64,000 nt of DNA from Phoebastria nigripes (taxonomy: Eukaryota > Chordata > Aves > Procellariiformes > Diomedeidae), in NCBI GenBank assembly GCA_035582835.1, contig JAYKAV010000778.1, forward strand, positions 2,383,236-2,447,235, read 5' to 3'. Every line of letters begins with the position of its first letter. The stretch's first letter is position 1. The translations under genes and the position numbers were made by a program. This document shows positions 51,501-64,000 of the stretch, one piece after another. The notes under the pieces are model-generated. The model made no database searches, was not told where the DNA came from, and saw only the letters and a list, made by a program, of their open reading frames with translations.

Positions 51501-54500
51501 ATTTGCTCCTACCTTTGAAGAATTTAAGAGAAGAGTTCGGTGAATCTAATTTGTTTTATTCCTGTCTTGACTATTTTTATTTCAATGTTCTGAAAAAAAT
51601 GAAGAGATTTATTGTTCTTCTCTTGACTGCTATTATTTACATAACTTGAAGTTGATCACTCTTTTCTTCTGGTAGATACTTGACCTATACTCAAGAAGAG
51701 CAGCCTGAAGAACGGTCCACTTCAAAAAATGAAATGAAATTACTACAAAGTTCCATGGTCTTATCATGATGAATACTTAAGAGAGTTTTTGTTCTTGTTC
51801 ATGGAGCTATATATCTCCTTAAAAATAATTTATTTCATGTCATTCTTTTTGGGGAAAATCTGTGGAAATAGTATACNTGGGAATGCGGCTGTGAAATAAC
51901 TCCTGCTTTCTCTAAGCAAGTTTAAGATAATTAACTAAAGGTCAAAAAGCTATTTCTCTTGTTTTTATTTTTAATATAGACACAGGGATGTGCACTCTAC
52001 TTAAGATATGAACCAGATGACAGGTATAACTTTGATTCTTAGACATACAATTCAGAGTTAAGGTCAATATAGAAAGCTTTAGGAAATACCAACTTTATTT
52101 TTGTTCAATATCTATGTACTTTCATGCCACGCACAGAATTTAAATCAGTTCTTATATTCATGTGATAAGTATGTGCATGGTGATATTTCCTTTATTGCAC
52201 AGTATAAAATTCTACCTTTCCAACTTGTTAGCATGTTGGGATAGGTTCCCTCTAAGAGCAAGTGGAGACGGTGTCTTTAAATTGCTCTGGATGTGTAAAG
52301 AGGGAAGAGGAGAGAGGAATAAAATCTGCAAACTTCATTAAGATGATAAATGTGAAAGAGTGGTGATTTATGCAAGTGGTCAGGGTTGTGGGTTTTTTGC
52401 TCAAAGCTAGGAAGTTCCTTCTACAGGCTGCAAGAACAAGGCACAGACTGAGGACTTCGCGGAAAACCAGAAGAGAACATGTGACCATTCAAATGAAGAT
52501 GTGTGTGGACGCCTTAATCGTTTTGCCTTACCCCTATTGAACATGACAGCAAACCTTCTTTAAGTAACAAGTTGATGAAATGCTTGTGTTTAAACTCATA
52601 ACAAGGTTAGAGTTAACAAAAAATCTTGGTGTAGAAATATTTGAACACTTTACCCTAATATTTATTGCCAAAATTATTTCCTGTAAGCCCTTGACATTGA
52701 ACCCCTTCACTTTGTTAACTGCTGGACAAACACAGAACAAAACCGACTGTGTCTACTGAAGAATGCAAATATTGGGGAAGAGATGAATACAGACACATCA
52801 AGGACATACACAGAAACCTGCCTGAAGTAATTTTAATGCTTCCAAGCAGTGCAGGCAAAAATTAAGGACAAAATAATTGAAGGGGATGAAGTAGGAGGAT
52901 CACAAAAGTTGGAGGACTCTGGGTTGAGGAAGCTAAGGTGAAGATCAGTGGGGTTTTGAAGAGCAACGAGAAGCTGGAGAGAATTTATGAATATGGACGG
53001 GATCTCGAGATCACTTTCCTTCCTCACTAAACCAGTCAGACTTTGAAGCATCTCCATTCCTGGGATCCTCTCCTCATTCCCATTCCTCCGTCCATGCAGC
53101 AATCTGTAACAGAGCTTCCCTGCCCTACCCTCTCCTCCCAGCAACAGCTGTATTCTTGCCTCTCTATTGCTTTGTTTGTGGCTGCGATAAGTGGAGAGAG
53201 AAACTGCTGAAGAAAGCAGGATGGTGATGTCTAACCGTGCAGAGGAAAAGCAGAGTCTGGCTGCTTAGGAAATAGTTACTGCTCAAACAGGTCTGTCTCT
53301 TCCAGCATAGGCAGAATGGCTCTTTGCTGCTGCCATTAGCCTGTTGCCCTGGGGCAACTGCTACCTTGCTATAGCCAAAGCTGTCCCTAAGTCAGAATCA
53401 CAACTACAGAAATTAAGACGTGTTACATTAATATTTCTAGTGGTTTGTAACAGCATGGGTTTCTGGACCAGCTACTATGTAGGTAAACAGTGTACAAAGT
53501 AGAGGGAAAAAGAATTCATAACTCCTACACAAGGTCTGGTCTTGCAGTCACCTGGTTTTAGTCACTAATAGTATGTTCACCATCAGAAATAAGAAACACC
53601 CTTTTTGAAGCATCAGGATGAACAGGATATGTTATATTTTAATTTACTCTATGCATTAGAAGTACTGCATGGTAATACGAATCCCTTCCAGATAGCCTGC
53701 AAATAAGACTCTCACCATCGTAAGAATTTCATTTGCAGGAGGCTGTACAACTTATTAGGCCTAACATAAATATATTTGAATAAACAATCATTTACACAGG
53801 GTGAAAATATACAACTCAATGGAAGAAGCATTTTTTTTATCCATTAAATCCTAACTCTGATAGGCACTGACCATTTATCTATGGCATTTCCTTCAATTGT
53901 TCTCATTAAAATTGGACTACAGTTACTTGTAGCCTTGCAATGTGTTAAAATGAAGAAGAAGAAAAAAAAAGTACTTTTGAGAGCAGTTAATTTGGAATTA
54001 AATTAGTTTCTTCACAGATCAGAAGATATGTACATAGCAGAATCTTATTGAATTATACCAGCATGTTTCACTATATAAGAAAGGGCAAAGGACAGTGAGA
54101 CATTACTCATCACAGAATTGCAAAGCTATACCTCCAATCAAATCCAATCAAGAAGAGAGAAAAAAGAATATGAAAACAATTCTGTTCTGAAGGGTTGTTT
54201 CTCTTTTTTTTAAGGCAGGTAAAAATAGAACGGTTTGGTGTGCCAAAAAATAGTTTTAAACACGGGCCTCACTCAAGTCAGCAGGCATTTTTCCACTGAC
54301 TTCAGTAAGGGTCTTTCTAACCTAAAAGGTACCGCAACCCACCTGGGATAAGTCTACTGTGACTTGGTGATGATGCAGGAGGTCAGATGAGTCATTGGAC
54401 TTAGACACTGGCCGTTGTTTGAGGAACAGTGATCTCGACCCTTCTAGGTCCAGCCTGAGAGAATAGGAAAGCATTCCAACCAAAATACATACACATATGT

Positions 54501-57500
54501 ACTTCAAAGGGATTAATTTTCCAAACCAGAAGAAAATATGAGAGAAATGGATTGGGAAGAAGATTCATACAGAAAAACATGAATAAAATTTATTTAAAAT
54601 CAAAACCATACTGTGAAGAAGGAAGAGAATTCCAGGCAACTTCTGGTTCAGTACAGAAATAAAGGCAACAATAAAAATAAAGCCTACTTCTAAATCTAGG
54701 GATGGAATAAACGAGGAATAGATAGACACCAGTACAAATTATAGGTTAAAAAGTACAGAAATTTCATATGGGTTGCTAATGACATAAAGACTCAAATCCA
54801 CGATGACCAGAGGCAAACATGTACAGCTGTTAATAGAGATGCAGAAGAGTTGGAATTACTTCATAAATATTTTTTCTGAACTTTGAAAAAACAGGATGGT
54901 GCACCTGTATTGTGTGAAAATAGGTGCTTTCCAGTTTATCAGTTGCAGAGAGGACGCTAAACCACAACCATGGGGGCTAAATGCTTTTTAGTCAGGAGAT
55001 CTAGATTATTTCTACCCAGAAGCCTAAAATTTTGGCTCAGCAATTTTTTACTGATATAAATTTTTTAATACATCTTGGAATACCAGGGCACAGACAGAAC
55101 NTTAAGGTACCAAAATCTTGTGCCAATATTTTAAAACCTCTGTATGGTACACTCTGGAAATATGGTGAATTCATAAGGAAAACATAGNCTGGTGAAAATC
55201 AAATCAGGTAAATTGCCTTCTGGAGAACAGGATGGCTGAGCTGCAGCTGCAAGCCAAAAAAGGGTTATGACATTAAATTGTCTCCCTCAAATACATGCAG
55301 GAGACAGAAAACCTGGAGTTCAATTTAAGAGGAACTAGCTGGACAGAGAAAAGTTGGAAGTAGCAATGTTCTAAAACAAAAACTGAGGGAGAGAAGGAGG
55401 AGGAGGGGATTGGGAGCATAAGAGGAATCAGAATAGGATTATCAGAATCTATAGGTATCAAAAGCAACTCATTAAAACAGGTATGGAGAGACATAATTAG
55501 TTTCAGTTTTAATTTAATAAAAGCTTAGCAGCTTTTTTTTTTTTTGCAAATCCAGTGAAATAAAAATTGACTGTAGGTCCAATAATCTCTTTGGTTAAAA
55601 ATGTGGGGATAGGCAAAAATGCATTTACCTATATTCTCCTGAACTAACTCCAAAGGAAATTAATAGCTTAATTTTAACCTTCATCCCTACTGGAGACAAA
55701 CAAGCAAACACAACATTTTTGGCTAAGGATTCAGCTGGTATAAAAAGTAGACATGAGTCAGATTTGCATAAACCTCTCCATATCCTCAGGCACTTCTGGT
55801 GGCAGAGATGCCACTGAGCTAGACCCAGAACAGCTAGATGGAGAACAAGCAGCCATTTACCAACAAGCACAGAACTTAACATGGACTAAAGAGCGGCCTG
55901 ACAAGTGGGAGGAACGCGCAGCAGTGGGTTGTGAGATGAAATGACTCCCTGGCTGCTGGTACTGGACCAGCTGGTTCAATCTACAGACAGAACCTAAGCA
56001 GAGCAAGAGATTCTGATTCAAGGTGGGAGAAAAGGAGAGAGGTAAATGTATGCATCTGGCCCGACATACGTTCTGGCTCAGCTCTGTGAAAGGAAAAAGA
56101 TACGTCTTGTAAAGAAATGTCACAAAGAGCAAGTGATAAATAATGAATAAAGATTCTGCATTGTTTGTTTATAGAATATCAAGAGCATCCTGCTAGATGC
56201 ATTTTCAATTATCATTCATTCTGCAAAGCCCTACTGTGATTGCTTTAACCTTGATTTTAAGACAGAAATAATGGTAATGTGCAAGCATATTGGTACAGCC
56301 ACGGTATCAAGGAAAGAATGGTGAAAAGTGTATTTATAAAGCAGTAAAATCACATTGAAACTGCTATGCAATAAAAACTACATTGTAGGCAGCATCTGGG
56401 AAAAGGGTATTCACAAACCAATAATATCCTATTAAAGCTAATGTGCAATAAAAGCATACCGTAGCAGAATTTGTAACAGTATTCAGACCAGGGCCCTGGA
56501 AATGGGTTTTTGACCTTTTCCAGTATTGCTAGCTTCAACTCGGCACTTCAGGTACTGCTCAGGAAGCACCCAGGACGCAGCTTGGTTTAAGAAATGAGGT
56601 TTTTTCCTCATTAATCAAACAAACTCGCAAATGTGTTCTGTTAACCAATTATGGAGCAAGTAACCTCATTAAAAAGAAAAAGTACTCCTGAATCTAATTG
56701 AACTATCCTGATGCATAAAAGAATGGAAATATGTGTCTGCTTCAAAAAACACAGCCTTCAAATAGCACATAGTCATATTCTCAAAAATGTTATGCTCCTG
56801 CACCCAAACTGCAGTCAGAATAACTGTATTTAAGAATAAATAATGGTTTGGGATATTTTTTAGCAGCTAAACAAACAAGCAAACTTGTGAATTGACCCAA
56901 AATTATTCTTTTGGGGTTTTTTTCTCACCAAATTGAATCTGCTATTATACTTTCAATTTTTTATTTTTTTTTTTAAGTGACAACGAAATTAATCTCACGA
57001 TACAATTCTGAAATGAAAAATGTTTTTCATGTTTTGTTTTCAAAGCTTCAGAATGTTTCAACTTTTCATTTTTTGGATAAACAATCTGCTAAGTTCAACT
57101 ATTTACAGAAATAGTTTTGATCCATTCAAGAGTGCATGTTTTTAATGAATAACTGATTTGCTTACAATTTGAACCACCTTGTTGTATCTCTGTTTCTTCC
57201 CTATAGAAGATATAATCTAAAATCCACTGAAGTCAATTGGAATTTCTGCGTGTCAGTGAGCAAATGTCAAACTCCCCACTGCTCAGACACTGTTATACCA
57301 AGGGAACTTGATACAGAAAAGCAAGAAAAATTAAAAATAAACACTGGAAAGTAAAATTAATGTTTGTTAGAGCTGCAGTGCTTTAAATTCTGAGGCTACT
57401 CCACAATTGTAAACAAACCTTTCTCAAGGTAAGTGGCAAAACACCACACACAAAGCAATCAGGGTACAATGAAGCTCCAGAAATGTACTCAGAATATAAA

Positions 57501-60009
57501 AAAAACCAAGAAAAAAAGAAGAAATGTTGTCGTTCAAGTAAGATTCTGCAGTGACATGGAGATACAGCGGAAGCTGTTGGGGAGACCAAGTGGATACGAG
57601 AGAAATTATTTCATTAGGGACAACATTCTACTGTCATTCACCTCTCCTATGTCTGCTAGCAAGAGACTAAGGGTGCTGATGAACACCCCCCACCCCTTCC
57701 AGGACAAAGCCCATGTGAAAGACATGGGGCTCTCAGAAACATCACTGCAAAGGGCTGATTGACACCAGTGTGAGAGCAGGATTTGATCATATTGAGGAGA
57801 TCAGAGGACAGAGTTCTTCACGTCCCTGAGAGATTTTGCATCCGACAGAAAGAAATCTAGGTTCTGTGCTCTGCAGACCAAGCGTAAGTCTTTCTGGAGA
57901 TCTTCCTGAATCCCAGGTAACAAATTATTTTTCTCTGCACCTAAGGAGATTTTTGCCAGATTTGTTAGACTAGAGGAAAACTCACCACCGCTACTGCAGA
58001 TGTGTCATGCTCCTTGTACTACTGGTCTTAATAGCTACTGTGGACTATCTACCCTAACGTAATGTCTTAGCCCAAAACCAAACCCTGGAAATTCACACAT
58101 ATTCAGTATGCCATTATAAGATCCTTCATTAGGTCTTTACCAGATACTCATCTCATGTACATTACATACATGAATGTGCTGGCCTCATGTTTTAAACATC
58201 TGAAAAAGCCAGCTAAGCTTGTCCCTGATCCCATTGTTCCTTTCTTTTCCATTAAGGCTTCTTTACAGTTGAGATCCCTATATGGGATATGTCTCCAACA
58301 AAAGTAACATAAAATCAAGCAGCTGAATTTTATTCCTCTTGTATAATGAGCTTCCAGTATAGCACTTACAAAGACTCTGTTCTTATGTAAAATAAGCAAG
58401 TAGGATTAAAAGAGCAAGGGCTGTATTTTACATTCACTTATCAGCTGTGGCTCACAGTTCTTCCATGAACTGTATTGTCTAATTAAAAAACCACTGAATG
58501 TCATGTTGCTCAGTCAGACTATATGGGAAGCTGCTGTTCTCCTCCTGAGAGTGACAGGCATCACAAGAAATGTGGTGGGATGAGTAACACAAATGGCAGG
58601 GAAGCATAAATCCAAAATGGGACAAAGGCAATGGAAAAATATTCTTCCAAAGTGACTCCACTTATTTTGCAGAGATTTAGATCAACATACTTGGGACCAA
58701 AATTTGGTTTGGTGTCTCTTTTTTCCCCAGTGTGATGCATACAGGCTCTTTTTCACTGCAGGATAAGAACTGAGCACAAGTTAGAGATAAGCAAATACAG
58801 CTCTCAAAAGTCAGAGCACGGATCTTGAACTTTCTTGATGACTAACATTTTTGCAAAGCTTAGCAGAGCAGGCTCCCTAGTATAATTTGGGCTGTGACAG
58901 CCCCAGGTAAAGCAGCAAGCAAAAACCAAATGTTTGCATACTAATTTTTTTTGCACTCTGTAAATTTAAGAAAACGCTAGTCATGGATGAAATTTAAATT
59001 GCTTTTTACTTCATCTGAAAGAGACTGTCAATGTCTAAGCAAATTTTTTCTTGAGGAAAGGAAATATATTCTGGGTGTTTGGGGTAGGCAGATTTTCATT
59101 TGAGCAGGTTATTGATACCTGCTTTTACCTGGATGCTTCTTGTGAAGGTCCTTCCCAATGAAGCTACAGGTGGTGACTACATGAATGAGCCCTCAATGCA
59201 GCAGATTATCACCCCTGAGTCCACCGTGGTGCTCGATGATTAACATTAAGCACGTGCTCAAGTACTTCCCTGAACTAATGCATTTTAACAGCCTTTGGGT
59301 CCGGACATATTTCCCAGTTACAAGAAGGGTTGAAAATAAAGTGCTGGGATGACATTTGAGTGTTTCTTTAACTCAATCTGTAATCTGATTTTTTTCCACC
59401 AGGGACCAGGGAGTTTATTGGTATGAAGGGATCGATCTGGCATTTGTGCATTCAGCCCTTTATACTGAATCAGTGCATGTCTGCCTTATTCTTACGTGGT
59501 AATACTGGTGATTGCAATTCTTTACTATTGAGATGATTTCTAGATTATCATGCTAAAATTTTTTTACTAAAAATTGTGAAGTGGGGAGGAAGGAGGAAGT
59601 TTTCCATCAGAATACAAAGAGAAATGATTGCTCTCCTCCCAGACTAAAGTACAGACTGAATACATTTAAAAGCAATGTATTGGTTCATGCCTCTATTTTT
59701 CTTAATTATTTCTCTTCTCATAGGAAAATCACAATGATTTGATTGAAAATAATAATTAGGAANGTTGCTGTTGTGCTTCATGTCATGAGAAATTAATCTC
59801 TATTTTCCTCAATCAGCAGGAGTGAAATTCATTGGTGCAGTAAGCCAGAACAAGGGCTTCCATGCACCACAGAAATCGAATGTCAGCTTGCTTCTGACAT
59901 TAGCCATCTCTAATGCCTAAACTTTGTACTAGTTCTCTGAGCAGGAAATGACCATATTTGGAACATGCTGTATCCTAAAACTGCACCATTGTTTATCCAT
60001 ATCATACTG

Positions 60010-60330
60010 TTACTACTGTCTAATTTGTTGACTAGCTTCACCTCAGGGTCTCTTCAATCACTACCATTTCCCAATTTTCTCTTGCTCATTGAATGCGTGT
60101 GCTCAGGATTAATTTCCCCAGGAGATATCTGTCTGCATTTTTTTCAGGTTGATTCTCATTTTGCATTTCCAGTGCATATACTTTTCTTACTAGGCACTAT
60201 TTTGTTCTATTATGTCTCTATTCCTGTAGTGTTTATAGCACCTCGCACCTCAGTATCACCTACAAATTTTATTAACATTCTTTTTCCCCTTCTCCAAAAT
60301 GGAGCTTTTTTCAGTATTTTGTTATGATGA
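60010..60330 (-). mobile_element. Possible old CR1/L3-like LINE remnant
   Basis: The plus strand reads AGCACCTCGCACCTCAGTAT, then CACCTACAAATTTTATTAAC. This resembles the CR1/L3 reverse-complement stretch 'gtatcatctgcaaattttatcagcat', preceded by a plausible AGGTTGATTCTCATTTTGCA. The plus-strand open frame here is a leucine/phenylalanine-rich chance frame. This is a weak call made from pattern memory. Confidence 0.38.
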
Positions 60331-60596
60331 AGCATCCTCCCCTCCATCCTCCCCAACAGAATGACAGATCTCTTAAAACAATGACTTAAAGAAGTCATTT
60401 TTTTAAATTGGAAAAATATCTCATTTATCTCCTTTACAGAGTAGTTTAATCATGTCTGGTTCATAAATTTGAAAAGTTTACAACTGAAAAATAGCAGTAT
60501 AATCCAATACTGTCAAGTCTGGAAAACATGAACTGGTCCACACTTGTACCCAGTGCATAAAATATGCTCATTTCTCCCTAGCGAGGCTCAGGCATC

Positions 60597-60621
60597 CATG
60601 TCTTGTACATTACAAGACATG
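60597..60621. repeat. Perfect inverted repeat, 10-bp arms
   Basis: CATGTCTTGT and ACAAGACATG flank a 5-base loop (ACATT). A cruciform or hairpin is possible, but there is no T-run or flanking gene to suggest a function. Confidence 0.85.
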
Positions 60622-63600
60622 GTAATGTAAAGTCTAAAGCAGATGTATTCTCTTGTTCTCTATGCGTAAAAACAGGAACTGATGTTATTCATGTTCCTCC
60701 CTTTCACTTCGTCATTGCCTTTTGTCAATGGATGCCACTGAAATGGTTGACTGTTTTGAACCACGCTTTCCCTTTCTGTGTTATAATCTGTGTTGGAGAG
60801 CTATAGCGAAGGAAACCTCCTTTAAGGGATCATCTATACACTTTTGAAAGGGCTTTTTTGCCTCTGAAAATCATTAAAATGCTACAATTCAGAAGCTGGG
60901 TTTGCAGCGTTTTCCCTTGACTGTCTAACATAACTTTCTCACGGCTGCTCTCTAGGTCCTTGCCCTATAAGCACACTGCTACTGCCCAATCCATTCCTAT
61001 TTTTAAGACAGACATACAAAGGTTGCAGGGAAACGTATTTACAGTAAGATCAGAAAAAAAAGGACCAATATTTTGCAATCTGACTACTTTTCCCTAACCA
61101 TGGGTATTAAACAGGCCACATCGTAATTATGTATTTTCTACCTTGCTGACCTTTGCTGCCTACTGATATATTCCCAGTCTTCTTGACATTGTCTGACCCA
61201 TATGAATGTTTTTGCATTATGAGATGATTACAAGCAATGTTTTTCCTACAGTCTTACTGAAAATATTCATATCAAATAATAGCACGGAATAATCATTAAA
61301 ATTCATGCTAGGAGAATCTAGAGGCTTTATTTTTCTCTTGATTGCAGAGGAAATTTATAAAGTTTGGCAAGCTGTTCTTTATGTAAACGCTTTCTTTTCT
61401 CATCACCAATACAATGTCCTAGTTATTTAAGGGTTTGCTAGTACGCCACAAAAAAACATAGTTTGTTTGCGCTTCAGAGACTGACAGGGATTATTTTTAA
61501 ATTTGTAAACAATGCAGTGGAGTGGCTGCAAAGTAAACACCCAGAAAGGAGGAAGGAAAAAGTAAGGTCTTTAGAGACGACCAGCTGGGGCTGTGCAGAG
61601 ACGCTTTTCCAGGGGCTGAGGGAAGCTCAGCTCCAGAAGCTGCTCTCTGCCCACGTGCGTTCCTCTGCAGTTCCGCTGGGCAATGGGCACAACATGGGGA
61701 TATGGGACGAGGCTGTGGGTCTGTATCTGATCTACTCTCTGGAAAATCAAATGTTANAGCATTTACACTTGCATGGCGTGTCTATTGTTTGACGTGACCT
61801 GTAAGGATAGCAGGTATGCTCAGTCCTTGTTCACAGAAAGATGAAGGTAATTGGGAACTCTTGACTACCCTGCATGACCATGGTTTATGACCTCTCTAAC
61901 ACAGACCTTATCAATACCATATATTTGAGCTGTATATTGGTTGCCTGCTACTGCCGTTCCTGAAGTGGTGACTGTATGGTAGCTTTATATTTATCAGGAA
62001 AGATGAACAAATAAACAGAGATGCTATTTATGAACCTAGATGCAGGTAGTATCAACCTCAGCGCTACCCAAATAGCATGCTCCTTAATTAGTATAGCGGG
62101 GCAAACTTTTCCCTCCAGTGATTTCAAAATAGACAGAAATATCCAGAAGAATATCACTTTCTCGACATTCCAGCAGCAACAGGAAACTGATTGCTACAGA
62201 AAGGACAGTGGAAACCTGAGAAATATGGGTAGTATCAAAACAAAGAGAGCTTTTAGGGAGGTGACACAGAAAGGTGGCCTTGCAATATAATATTGTCTCT
62301 CTGTTACAGGTTTTAAAAATTAACAGGGTAAGTTACAGTCTACCTGACACTTTGTAGGCAGACAGCATCCTATGGTAACCTGCCACATCAGTTTATTCCA
62401 AGGAATAACTGTGCCCATAAATCCTACTCTAGAGCTGCATGAGGCAGAGAAACCCCAGTGGAAGCAAAACTAAAGCAGAATTACAGTAATTAAGCTTTGT
62501 AGCCATAAAGGCGGATTACTTTTGTAAGGTCACTGCAGATAAATACAGAGAATAGTTTAGAAATATTGTGCAGCTGTGGAAAAAACATTCTTACACTCTG
62601 TCAGATGTAGTTTGCTACGGACATGGCACAGTCAGAAACCACCAACTTTGTCTGGAAGCTGGCTAAGTACTTTTCAGTGTGCCTCCTGGATAAAAGAAGA
62701 CAAAGAAAGCAACGAGAGTTGCAGAACTACTGCTCCCCTGTATCAAAATTCAGCCTGATAGGGGTAGAGAATAAACCATCTTTGGGTCTTCAGAAAACAT
62801 TATTAGTTAGGTCTAGTACCTGCTGCTAGCAACATCAGAAATTTTCCAGTGGGAAAGCCTGTTCAGTTGTGTCATGGGCTATGACAACCGAAAGGCGTTA
62901 ACAGCGCCTCACTTCTGCATACATGATTATGAACTTGGCACATGCATGCGTCAGGCTGAAAACTTAATTTCTACCCTTCATCTTTGACCAAACTTCCAAA
63001 AAAGGCTTTACCAGTCACAAAGAAAAGGAGGATTCTACTGAAACAGAAGTATAACATAGAAAAAGTCTTGTGTACACCCAGCAAACATGCCAGTACTATA
63101 ACAAAAAAAAAGAAAAACTTGCAAGGTACAATAAGTAATTATTAACCCAAAGAGGTCATGGAAGTCAAGATGGACTCCAACTGCCTTTCCACTGGCTCTG
63201 CTCTAACTCACAGGAGAGTCTCATAATCTGTCTTCACATGATAGGTGTGAAAATATTGTCATCTTGTAAACTTTTGATGCAATTAATGGGCTGCTTTATT
63301 CTGCTTCATGTGATACAGAGTAATGTGTCTCCATGTATTGAATTAGAAGTATCACCATAAAGCTTAAAGAGGGTATTTCATAGTCTGAAACTTCTTTATT
63401 GCAACAGATATATTGGTTTACCACTATGGCTTTATGCTCACTATTATTCACTTCTCCTGTCCTACACAACTTAATTCTCCTGGAGTAACAAGGACTCTTA
63501 ATCTTTCTATTGATAGAGTTAAATTAAAAATCTCTCATCTAATGAAGGTAAGTAGGAACCCAATTATCCATTACTTGCTTCTATGAGTGGGTAATAGGAT

Positions 63601-63674
63601 AACACTAGAGCTGTCTGAAATTTGCAGATAATGCTTTTGTAGGACTTTCCATACTCAAAGCAGTGTGAAAAGAA

Positions 63675-63800
63675 GTAATCCTCTTACCATCTCTGTAAGG
63701 AAAGGAAGTATCACTACCGCAACTTTACAAAAAGAAAAACTGAGGCTGAGAGAGCAAACCTTTCCAAAAACAGATGCCTAAAATTTAGGATTAAATTCAG
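63675..63800 (-). repeat. MIR-like ancient SINE relic
   Basis: The plus strand contains CGCAACTTTACAAAAAGAAA followed by AACTGAGGCTGAGAGAGCAA, resembling the reverse-complement MIR core ('attttacagatgaggaaactgaggcacagagag'). Only the core is convincing. Confidence 0.5.
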
Positions 63801-64000
63801 AATTAGCTGCCCAACAGAGTGATCTAATTATCAAATTTCAACATTTTCTAAATCAGGCTGCTTGTTTAGGTGTCAACATCTGATGTTTTCAGTTTGTATT
63901 TTGTCATTTAGTTTTGACGGTCTTATGGCGTTTTTCCGTTACAACTGAATTACCTTCTTGAACAAATAGTCACATTTCCAAATTCAAAATTGGTTTTCAG

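Larger units (their letters stand above)
34176..64000. other. Intergenic DNA upstream of NDST3; no gene recognised
   Basis: Thirty kilobases with no protein frame that I recognise and no convincing splice-linked exons on either strand. Contents: CR1 copies at 36180 and 50036, old LINE relics at 40120 and perhaps 60010, MIR-like pieces at 44085 and 63675, the SINE/LINE relic at 41590, the polypyrimidine tract at 43085, and unassigned AT-rich sequence. In mammals I recall a gene-poor interval on this side of NDST3, with TRAM1L1 nearby. No TRAM-like frame is seen here. Confidence 0.7.

Noticed and set aside
52833..53144. 103-codon minus-strand frame
   Set aside because: No family similarity recognised, and no supporting splice sites or promoter.
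59965..60327. 120-codon plus-strand leucine/phenylalanine-rich frame that looks membrane-like
   Set aside because: T-rich DNA gives such translations by chance, and part of the stretch looks like an old LINE in the opposite orientation.

Overview
This is a piece of a bird nuclear chromosome. It has vertebrate-style splice signals, one CpG island in otherwise AT-rich DNA, and several CR1 LINE 3' ends (the dominant avian retrotransposon). It has no Alu, L1 or other mammal-specific repeats. I cannot name the species. Two runs of N (25 and 125 bases) and many isolated n's mark it as a draft assembly.

Only one gene can be supported: NDST3, heparan sulfate N-deacetylase/N-sulfotransferase 3, on the minus strand. 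Its first coding exon lies at 24578-25558 (327 codons, ending in phase 0 at a good donor). A short 5' UTR segment runs back to a strong acceptor at 25705-25706. About 8 kb further upstream, a GC-rich CpG island (about 33.3-34.2 kb) with GC boxes and a CCAAT box is the best candidate for the promoter and non-coding exon 1. The likely start site falls inside the 125-base gap.

Layout: 1-24577 is the start of a large intron 2, and no further NDST3 exon was recognised in it. 24578-25704 is exon 2. 25707-33649 is inferred intron 1. About 33.3-34.2 kb is the promoter CpG island. 34.2-64 kb is upstream intergenic DNA with no supportable gene.

The non-coding parts hold four clear CR1 fragments, three older CR1/L3-like fragments, several MIR-like ancient SINE relics, A-rich and other simple repeats, and a 136-bp polypyrimidine tract. 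Most long open frames here, including those across the CpG island, are chance frames. I found no operon, CRISPR, virus, toxin or RNA gene, and nothing I can defend as a new biological system. The points most worth checking are the promoter hidden by the gap, the polypyrimidine tract, and a few AT-rich stretches that look like candidate conserved regulatory DNA.
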